DNA of 20,758 nt. Source: JAKZSU01 sp047517485 (GTDB lineage: Bacteria > Pseudomonadota > Alphaproteobacteria > UBA7887). The notes beneath the pieces were generated by a model, which did not search any database, was not told the origin of the DNA, and saw only the letters and a program-made list of their open reading frames with translations. Shown here one piece after another: positions 15,861 to 20,758 of this stretch (positions are counted from its first letter, which is position 1; the number at the start of each line of letters is the position of its first letter). The stretch is taken from contig JAKZSU010000071.1 of assembly GCA_047517485.1 (NCBI GenBank), positions 1 through 20,758 on the forward strand, written 5' to 3'. Made by a program: the position numbers and the translations under genes.

Positions 15861-16388
15861 CTATTCGGCGGCGATCGAGTCGCTTTTCGAAATTTTCAGA
15901 TCGAGCGTCACCGGCACCGGCTTGGTCACGATATCGAGCACCGGACAATGCGCGTTGACGGCGCCGCGAAGCGCCTCGAGCTGTTCGTCGCTCGCCGGCG
16001 ACACGATATCGACTGTGCCGCTGATCGATTGATAGCCCGGGCGTACACTGTCATCGACGCCGAAGAAGCCGCACAGATTGATATCGCCCTCGAGCGTCAC
16101 CGAAATACTGTCGACCGGAATACCGAGCGCGGTGGCATAGGCGCGATAGGTGATTTCCTGGCAGGTGCCGAGCGCCGCGAGCACCAATTCGACCGGATTT
16201 GGGCCCTTGTCGGTGCCGCCGAGCTGTTCCGGCTCGTCGACCGTCACCGTGTGATCGCGCATCTTCGCTTCCGAATGCAGACCCTGCTGCAACGAAGAGA
16301 CCGAGGTGAAAACCGCCTTCGCGCTTTCTGGATCGGCGATAAACTGAGCTTGCGTGTCGGCGATGATTTTCTTGAGTTCTTCACTCAT
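15861..16388 (-). CDS. OsmC/Ohr-family protein
   Basis: The 175-residue protein shows the OsmC fold signature. A first cysteine, Cys76, lies in PVELVLAALGTCQEIT and a second, Cys148, in NAHCPVLDIV; these are the paired thiols that reduce organic hydroperoxides in OsmC and Ohr. A 40-residue helical N-terminal extension (KKIIADTQAQFIADPESAKAVF) precedes the core, so it is longer than Ohr (about 140). That variant is seen in OsmC-like proteins of less certain function. ATG 16388 is preceded by AGGGGA about 6 bases away. It diverges from the MaoC-like gene across 171 bases. Peroxide detoxification would suit a region rich in oxygenases, but this is inference. Confidence 0.9.
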   Translation of the reverse strand: MSEELKKIIADTQAQFIADPESAKAVFTSVSSLQQGLHSEAKMRDHTVTVDEPEQLGGTDKGPNPVELVLAALGTCQEITYRAYATALGIPVDSISVTLEGDINLCGFFGVDDSVRPGYQSISGTVDIVSPASDEQLEALRGAVNAHCPVLDIVTKPVPVTLDLKISKSDSIAAE

Positions 16389-16559
16389 GATGGTCCCCTA
16401 CCTCTTGATAATCCCCAAATGTTGAGGACAACGATACCCGAATCGGCCGTTCCAGGTAACCACAATTGATTTATGTATAACTCGCACGGATTGACCTCCA
16501 ACAGTCCCGCGCCGTATAGGTCCAATGAAATCAAGAGCATCAGATGACAAAGGAAGCCG

Positions 16560-17042
16560 ATGAACGACGTGTCCTCCAACCCGCCCAAACGCCGGCAATG
16601 GCCACCGCGATTTGCCGATTTTCGTGCCGGCGACACGTTCGAGACCTATGGGAGAACCGTTACCGAGGCCGATCTTTCGACCTTCGTCGGCCTCGCGGGC
16701 ATAAAATTTCCGGTCTTCATCGACGAAACCTTCGCCCGCGACCAGACACCTTTCGGCGGGCGCATCGTCCCCGGCCTTCTCACCGCCTCGATCTCCGCCG
16801 GCATGTTGGAAAAAGTGCTTGGACCCGACGTGATCGCCGGCCTCGAACTCGATGCCTTTCACTTTCCCGCCCCGGTGCGCCCTGGCGACACCATTCGCGC
16901 CGAAGTGACCGTCGAAGGCGCCCGCGAGACCAGCGACGGCACCCGCGGCATCATTGAGCTTGGCCTGAATGTCATAAATCAGCGAGGAGAGACCGTGCTC
17001 GACTATCGCGCAACCGTGATGATGCTCAACCGCCACGAATGA
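16560..17042 (+). CDS. MaoC-like hot-dog-fold protein lacking the hydratase motif residues
   Basis: The 160-residue single hot-dog protein resembles MaoC dehydratases. It has an FRAGDTFETYGRTVTEADLSTFVGLAG approach, an FGGRIVPGLLTASISAGML helix and an FPAPVRPGDTIRAEVTV strand. In (R)-hydratases the loop after the helix reads GDxNPxH, with catalytic Asp and His. Here it reads G47-I-K-F-P-V-F-I-D55, so Asp is Ile48, Asn is Phe50 and His is Phe53. Classic enoyl-CoA hydration is therefore unlikely; it may bind acyl thioesters or act as a thioesterase or by another mechanism. ATG 16560 has AAAGGAAG about 5 bases upstream. The amidohydrolase ATG at 17086 follows its stop by 43 bases, so the two are probably co-transcribed. 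Confidence 0.85.
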   Translation: MNDVSSNPPKRRQWPPRFADFRAGDTFETYGRTVTEADLSTFVGLAGIKFPVFIDETFARDQTPFGGRIVPGLLTASISAGMLEKVLGPDVIAGLELDAFHFPAPVRPGDTIRAEVTVEGARETSDGTRGIIELGLNVINQRGETVLDYRATVMMLNRHE

Positions 17043-17085
17043 GGCGATGGTATCGCCCACCTCAATCCGACCCGGAGCGTCCACC

Positions 17086-18075
17086 ATGCCCGTTGATCAA
17101 GCCTGGCTCGCCCAGACCATCGAAGACCCGCTCGAGCCTGACCTGCCGATTGTCGATCCGCACCACCATTTGTGGGACTACGAGAACAGTCGATATCTCG
17201 CTGACGAGCTGCTCGGCGACGTGCGCGCGGGGCACAATGTGGTGGCCACGGTCTTCGTCGAATGTCGCTCGAAGTACCGCGCCGACGGACCCGAGCATCT
17301 TCGCCCCGTCGGCGAGACCGAATTCGTCGATCGCTTCGCCGAGGAGAACGGCGGCGGCCTGTGCGCTGGCATCGTCGGCTTCGCGGATCTGACGCTCGGC
17401 GCCGCCGACCTCGACGAGGTTCTCGAGGCCCACCGCAAAGCCTCGCCGATGCGATTTCGCGGTGTCCGCCACGCCTGCGGCTGGGACGCCAGCGACGCGG
17501 TGCGCAATTCCCACACCAGCCCGCCGCGCCATTTGGCCCTGGATGCCGGTTTTCACGCCGGCGTCGCCCGCCTGCCCGCTTTCGACATGACCTTCGAGGC
17601 CTGGCTCTATCACACCCAGATCGCCGAGCTGACCGCGCTCGCGCAAACGGTGCCGGAGGTCACCATCGTTTTCGACCATTTCGGCGGCCCCCTCGGCATC
17701 GGTCCTTACGAGGGTCGGCGCGACGAAATCTTCGGCCGATGGAAGACCGACATCGAAGCCCTCGCCGCCTGCTCCAACGTGGTCGCCAAGCTCGGCGGCA
17801 TCAACATGCCGATCAACGGCTTTCGCTGGCACAAGGCGGACAAGCCGCCGAGTTCCGACGATCTGGTCGCCGCCACCGGCGCCTACTACAAACACGCGAT
17901 CGACTGTTTTGGACCGGACCGCTGCATGTTCGAAAGCAACTTCCCGGTCGACAAGGTCTCGTGTTCCTACACCGTGGTGTGGAACACCTTCAAAAAAATT
18001 TCTGCCGTTTACGGCCCCGGCGAAAAGGCCGCCTTGTTCCACGACACCGCCGCCAGAGTCTATCGACTGACTTAG
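17086..18075 (+). CDS. Amidohydrolase family 2 metal-dependent hydrolase
   Basis: The 329-residue TIM-barrel protein matches the amidohydrolase-related (Amidohydro_2) family. The N-terminal metal site reads D24-P-H26-H-H28-LW. A mid-barrel histidine lies in FDHFGGPLG, and the C-terminal acid lies in FESNFPVDK. The ending GEKAALFHDTAARVYRLT is characteristic. Members hydrolyse lactones, act as decarboxylases, or cleave amide-like bonds; the lactonase branch would suit a Baeyer-Villiger context, but that is inference. I prefer ATG 17086, with GGAG 8 bases upstream, over ATG 17047, whose GAGG is only 3 bases away; the latter adds 13 residues. Its stop overlaps the convergent di-haem gene stop by 4 bases (18072-18075). 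A 3' fragment of a paralogue lies at 20072-20137. Confidence 0.9.
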   Translation: MPVDQAWLAQTIEDPLEPDLPIVDPHHHLWDYENSRYLADELLGDVRAGHNVVATVFVECRSKYRADGPEHLRPVGETEFVDRFAEENGGGLCAGIVGFADLTLGAADLDEVLEAHRKASPMRFRGVRHACGWDASDAVRNSHTSPPRHLALDAGFHAGVARLPAFDMTFEAWLYHTQIAELTALAQTVPEVTIVFDHFGGPLGIGPYEGRRDEIFGRWKTDIEALAACSNVVAKLGGINMPINGFRWHKADKPPSSDDLVAATGAYYKHAIDCFGPDRCMFESNFPVDKVSCSYTVVWNTFKKISAVYGPGEKAALFHDTAARVYRLT

Positions 18076-19577
18076 AGCGAATCGAGAAACGCGACCAGGG
18101 CGTCGCGATCGGCTTTCGGCATGGCGATCACCGCGTCGCGCGCGGCGGTGGCTTCGCCGCCGTGCCAAAGAACCGCTTCCATGAAGCCGCGCGCGCGTCC
18201 GTCATGAAGCAAGAACAGATGTGAGCTCACACGCCGGACCAAGCCGATCCCCCACAGCGGCGAGGTTCGCCATTCGCGCCCGGAGGCGGCGAAATCCGGC
18301 CGCCCATCGGCCAAGCCCTCTCCCATGTCGTGGAGCAGCAGATCGGTATAGGGATGAATTGTCTGGTTGCTAAGTTCGGGCAACGCCGCCTCGGCGCCAG
18401 TGGTCAGCGTGGCCGCGTGACACGCGGCGCAGCCCGCCGCTTCGAACACCGCCTCGCCTTGGCGGACGCTGGCCTGATCGATGTCGCGGCGCGCCGGTAC
18501 CGACAAGGAACGCGCGTAAATCACCAATCTGTCCAACTGATAATTGTCGAGTTCGATCGCCCCGCCGTTGGCGGCGGCCAGGCAGGCACTTTGCGCCGGC
18601 GGACAATTTGTGGCGGGAAATACGGTGTTGGTAAGCCCCATGTCGCCCGCCGCCGCCCCGGCGACCTGATGACGAAGGCTCGCGACGTTCGCCTTCCAGC
18701 CGAACCGGCCGAGCTCGATCCGTCCGCTGACACTGTCCCACACTCGATTGGTCCGACCGGAGATCCCGTCGCCGTCGACATCGTCGGGATCGGCGACGCG
18801 CTCTATTGAGGCCGCGTCGACCGCCTCGAGCAAGCCGAGGCCGTGGAGTGCCGGCGACACGCGCGGTGAAAACAAGACATCGTCGCCGAGCGGTCCGTGC
18901 GCGAGATCGGTGACCCGGTAGATCGGCGCGCGCAACTGGAAGGGCTCGCCATCGGCGAACGCACCATCGATCTCGCGGTAGCGGATCGACATCCGCCCCT
19001 CGCCGGGTACGCCGTCGACGCCTTTATTCTGAAGTTGGCCGCCGTAGACCGGATGCGGCACCGGTCCGCCATCGCCGGCGACACCGGGCACACTGAGACG
19101 GATCAGCATCGTCCTCATCGGCTCGTCGGGGCTCGCCGGTGGCTGTCCGCGACCATCTTTCAAATGGCATCCGGCGCAGGCCCGGCGATTAAACGTCGGG
19201 CCTAGACCGTCGAGGCTTTTGACCGTGTTTGGCGCGGCAAGCCAATTGCGGCGGAATAGCTGGCGGCCAAAGGCAAAATCGCGCAGCCGGTCTTGATCGG
19301 CCGAATTGACCGGAACGCCGTAAGCTTCGCTCGAACTTGCGTATGTCGTTGCTCCACCGGCCGACAGAGCGGACGTCTCATAGGTCTCTTCTGTCGAAGG
19401 CGCATTGAAATTCAGCCAAATCCAGCGGTTGAACTCGGCGGCATAATTCCCCTCGCCCGGTCGCCACACATCCTGCTCATTGAGCACCAGGAACGGCAAT
19501 TGCGGGTCGACAGCCAAAGCGGGCCTGATACCGAACCCGCCGAACAAAACCAGACAAATTGCTAATGTGCGAACCAA
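18072..19577 (-). CDS. Secreted di-haem cytochrome c (DHOR/DUF1111 peroxidase-like)
   Basis: The 501-residue protein begins with a signal peptide (basic MVR, hydrophobic core, likely cut after ALA at residue 22). It carries two haem c motifs, C134-AGCH138 and C383-AACH387. These, the DPDDVDGDGISGRTN segment (about 263-277) and overall length fit the di-haem oxidoreductase family PF06537, once called putative thiol oxidoreductases and related to MauG and cytochrome c peroxidases. It should be periplasmic and need the Ccm haem-attachment machinery, which is not here. The start is TTG 19577, with GGGAG 8 bases upstream; the nearby ATG is out of frame, and the signal peptide supports the TTG. The substrate is unknown. 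Its stop overlaps the convergent amidohydrolase stop. Confidence 0.9.
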   Translation of the reverse strand: MVRTLAICLVLFGGFGIRPALAVDPQLPFLVLNEQDVWRPGEGNYAAEFNRWIWLNFNAPSTEETYETSALSAGGATTYASSSEAYGVPVNSADQDRLRDFAFGRQLFRRNWLAAPNTVKSLDGLGPTFNRRACAGCHLKDGRGQPPASPDEPMRTMLIRLSVPGVAGDGGPVPHPVYGGQLQNKGVDGVPGEGRMSIRYREIDGAFADGEPFQLRAPIYRVTDLAHGPLGDDVLFSPRVSPALHGLGLLEAVDAASIERVADPDDVDGDGISGRTNRVWDSVSGRIELGRFGWKANVASLRHQVAGAAAGDMGLTNTVFPATNCPPAQSACLAAANGGAIELDNYQLDRLVIYARSLSVPARRDIDQASVRQGEAVFEAAGCAACHAATLTTGAEAALPELSNQTIHPYTDLLLHDMGEGLADGRPDFAASGREWRTSPLWGIGLVRRVSSHLFLLHDGRARGFMEAVLWHGGEATAARDAVIAMPKADRDALVAFLDSL

Positions 19578-19636
19578 TTCATATTCTCCCGATCGCCACG
19601 GTAGGAGCCTGAATCTACCACAGGGCTATATCAGGC

Positions 19637-19831
19637 TCAATTTGGCAGCGGCAGCACCGGGTGTTCTTCACCGCTGGCCCGCAACGCCGCCCAGTCGCGG
19701 CACCAATCCGAGCAATAGGGACCGGTCCCGCCCTCGCCGGCGACTTCGCGGGCGCTGTCGTAGAGCAGCACCCCGCAATTATCGCACTTCACATAGGTCT
19801 CGATGTAATAGCCGTTGTCAGAAAAACGCAT
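19637..19831 (-). CDS. Small Cys-pair (probable zinc-binding) protein beside hydantoinase B
   Basis: The 64-residue protein contains two cysteine pairs, CDNC (about residues 16-19) and CSDWC (about 40-44), a spacing consistent with one zinc site in a treble-clef or zinc-ribbon fold. The chain starts MRFSDNGYYIETYVKCDNCG. The ATG at 19831 has AGGGAG 7 bases upstream, while a TTG two codons earlier sits too close to it. The gene starts 12 bases after the stop of the hydantoinase-B remnant on the same strand, so it was probably the next gene in that operon, like the small subunits that accompany hydantoinase and acetone-carboxylase-type enzymes. I do not recognise a named family. If the operon promoter lay upstream of hydantoinase B, it may now be unexpressed. 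Confidence 0.75.
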   Translation of the reverse strand: MRFSDNGYYIETYVKCDNCGVLLYDSAREVAGEGGTGPYCSDWCRDWAALRASGEEHPVLPLPN

Positions 19832-19843
19832 CGCCAATCTCCC

Positions 19844-20071
19844 TTATTCGCCGTCCAGCCCGTAGGCCGTGCGCGCCTTCTCCGCCGAAACGTAGCCCTC
19901 GGCGACATCCTCGCGCACCGCGTCGCGGTCGCGTTGGCCGGCATCGCCGAAGCCGCCGCCGCCCGGCGTAATCAGGCGTATGCGATCGCCTGGACGCACG
20001 ATGGCGTTCGACCATTTGCTGGTCGAGGTCTTGCCGAAGGCCTCGACCATGGTCTGCCATTCGCCGCCGAG
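19844..20071 (-). pseudogene. Hydantoinase B / oxoprolinase (HyuB), 3' fragment only
   Basis: About 75 C-terminal residues remain, reading GGEWQTMVEAFGKTSTSKWS, then a PGDRIRLITPGGGGFGD segment and an ending with REDVAEGYVSAEKARTAYG. This is the highly conserved tail of N-methylhydantoinase B / acetone-carboxylase alpha-type proteins, normally over 500 residues, which act with a HyuA partner in ATP-dependent ring opening or carboxylation. The frame begins at an internal point, not at a true start. Just upstream on its own strand (20072-20137) lies DNA coding, on the opposite strand, for the end of an amidohydrolase. The gene is therefore cut at about 20066-20074. HyuA is not in the window. 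An assembly chimera is the alternative to a true rearrangement. Confidence 0.8.
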
Positions 20072-20137
20072 TTCAGCGCGGACGAAAAAACCGCCCTATT
20101 CCACGACACCGCCGCTCGCGTGTACCGGCTCGGGTGA
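20072..20137 (+). pseudogene. Amidohydrolase 2 paralogue, 3' fragment only
   Basis: The plus strand ends an open frame with DEKTALFHDTAARVYRLG and a TGA at 20135-20137. Fifteen of 17 residues match the end of the complete amidohydrolase (18019-18069). Over those 17 codons 39 of 51 bases agree, and 10 of the 12 differences are silent, so this is a genuinely coding, diverged paralogue rather than a recent copy. The frame to its left becomes antisense to hydantoinase B, so everything but the C-terminal ~20 residues is missing. The breakpoint is about 20066-20074. Confidence 0.75.
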
Positions 20138-20198
20138 GTCGAAGACCATCGTTTGATTTTCCATCTCGATATGGATCGGAGGGTACGGGGAGGAGCGA

Positions 20199-20213
20199 TT
20201 TTACTCCGCCCGC
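20199..20213 (+). repeat. 15-bp inverted repeat, left copy
   Basis: TTTTACTCCGCCCGC at 20199-20213 is the exact reverse complement of 20674-20688. The pair encloses about 460 bases that contain most of an unrelated lower-GC ORF. An exact 15-base pair this close is unlikely by chance (of order 1 in 10,000 for such a span, ignoring composition). Confidence 0.6.
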
Positions 20214-20289
20214 TGGTCGAGAAAACGCCGCCTCGTCATGACGGGAGTCACAATCATGGCGACAAAACGTTCTTCAGCAACCAGCAAAA

Positions 20290-20697
20290 CTAGTATGAAT
20301 CACGGGTGTTCGTGGGAGATAGCAGCCAGAGCCCGGAATTACGGTCCTTACTAAACAACATGTAAAATGGTGGTTCTTCGATGTTCAAGGGCCTGCGTAA
20401 GATACGAACAAGCTGTTTGCCCTCATGGTCGGCGGAAGCCAATTCGAGTAAAGCAGAGTCAGGCTGTTCCGAGCGGCGTTCGACGGCACTGTTAAGGACC
20501 GCGGCCGCCAGTCGCCCGAGATCTTGATCCGTGACCCCTGATTCCATGTAGCGTGCTCGCTCGGTAATGTCCTCTGTCACCGCAGCCTCGACGACATCTC
20601 TAACGGCTTTACGAAGAGCTGGTGAGAACGGCGGTGACAAATTAGTCCACGGAAGCGGCGGGATTTCCCAGCCGCGGGCGGAGTAAAACTCTGCCAC
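20290..20697 (-). CDS. Hypothetical protein of atypical composition (135 aa)
   Basis: I do not recognise this protein. It reads from GTG 20697 (GAAGG about 6 bases upstream) to a TAG at 20290-20292. It begins VAEFYSARGWEIPPLPW, has a likely helical, charged middle (ALRKAVRDVVEAAVTEDITERARYM) and ends with an aromatic, Ser/Thr-rich tail. There is no signal peptide or membrane helix. The same frame continues open upstream of the GTG (FHLKKDRRLQ) to a TAG at 20752-20754, without another start codon, so it may be the surviving part of a longer gene. Its base composition is visibly lower in GC than its neighbours and its codon choice less biased, which suggests transfer. The 15-bp inverted repeat overlaps its first codons. 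Confidence 0.5.
   Translation of the reverse strand: MAEFYSARGWEIPPLPWTNLSPPFSPALRKAVRDVVEAAVTEDITERARYMESGVTDQDLGRLAAAVLNSAVERRSEQPDSALLELASADHEGKQLVRILRRPLNIEEPPFYMLFSKDRNSGLWLLSPTNTRDSY
20674..20688 (-). repeat. 15-bp inverted repeat, right copy
   Basis: GCGGGCGGAGTAAAA on the plus strand is the exact reverse complement of 20199-20213. On the minus strand it encodes FYSAR at the start of the unknown ORF. On the plus strand the left copy reads FYSAR in one frame too, so the pair could also be two copies of a short coding segment rather than transposon ends. Confidence 0.6.
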
Positions 20698-20758
20698 CTG
20701 TAGCCTTCGATCTTTTTTGAGATGGAAGGCGGGAGGATGTACACCGTGGACCTATATC

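Noticed and set aside
16389..16559. Promoter (TATAAC at 16476-16481) in the divergent OsmC/MaoC region
   Set aside because: The -10-like hexamer is good, but no matching -35 lies 16-18 bases upstream. I see no other structure in these 171 bases.
17062..18168. A 368-residue minus-strand open frame opposite the amidohydrolase
   Set aside because: It has the composition of antisense translation, overlaps the end of the di-haem gene, and the plus strand carries the conserved metal motif.
20072..20190. Continuation of hydantoinase B through an in-frame TAG (minus strand reading PPIHIEMENQTMVFDSPEP)
   Set aside because: The plus strand at 20081-20131 is a near-exact amidohydrolase end with mostly silent differences from its paralogue, so the minus reading there is accidental. 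The piece beyond 20138 is not something I can match to HyuB.
20188..20211. Hairpin GGGAGGAG - 8-base loop - CTCCGCCC as a terminator
   Set aside because: The stem has an internal A-G mismatch and no T-run follows on either side, so it does not meet the intrinsic terminator pattern; part of it is the 15-bp inverted repeat.
20256..20354. A 32-residue plus-strand ORF starting MATKRSSATSKTS with GGGAG upstream
   Set aside because: The start looks gene-like, but the second half runs antisense to the unknown ORF and ends quickly. It may be the start of a gene cut by the rearrangement; too little to call.

Overview
The window is about 20.8 kb of GC-rich (roughly two-thirds GC), densely packed bacterial DNA. 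Gene style, codon use and family content suggest an alphaproteobacterium, probably Rhodospirillales-like or a related uncultured lineage: a TolB/TPR-type class III cyclase, a DUF1348 protein, a cytoplasmic bis-MGD oxidoreductase, and a split bioF-bioA / bioD arrangement. This placement is inferred from style only, because the window has no rRNA or other phylogenetic marker. I saw no tRNA, rRNA, CRISPR array or prophage module. No gene-free stretch exceeds 300 bases.

Layout. (1) 1-550: the left edge holds the start of an IS1595/ISXO2-type transposase that has cut an MMPL/RND exporter gene, leaving only its first ~115 residues. (2) 532-2446: an 18-bp palindromic operator, a TetR regulator and a cytochrome P450. 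(3) 2451-5571: an SDR-fold protein lacking the usual catalytic Ser and Tyr, divergent from a cytoplasmic molybdopterin oxidoreductase. (4) 5642-7999: a fusion of class III cyclase, one membrane segment, TolB-like domain, TPRs and rhodanese. (5) 8012-10928: a 45-residue membrane peptide gene below a class C-type serine esterase, divergent from a Baeyer-Villiger-type flavin monooxygenase. (6) 10945-12665: a frameshifted cyclase/TPR-ATPase remnant, then GST, DUF1348 and cupin genes. (7) 12662-15854: bioF and bioA translationally coupled on the minus strand, bioD divergent. (8) 15861-18075: an OsmC-like protein, a MaoC-fold protein without the hydratase motif residues, and an amidohydrolase. (9) 18072-20137: a secreted di-haem cytochrome, a small Cys-pair protein and the 3' end of a hydantoinase-B gene, which is joined head-on to the 3' end of a second amidohydrolase. 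(10) 20138-20758: a lower-GC unknown ORF associated with a 15-bp inverted repeat.

How the genes work together. Much of the window looks like oxidative catabolism of hydrophobic small molecules: P450, Baeyer-Villiger monooxygenase with an adjacent esterase, SDR, Mo-enzyme, GST, MaoC and amidohydrolase. The biotin genes are a conserved housekeeping island within it. Both ends show genome plasticity: an IS insertion on the left; and two broken genes at a rearrangement junction, then an atypical ORF, on the right.

I found no clear new multi-gene defence or mobile system. The best candidates for something undescribed are the cyclase-rhodanese fusion, the rearranged right end with its inverted repeat and unknown ORF, and the enzyme-fold proteins that have lost canonical catalytic residues.
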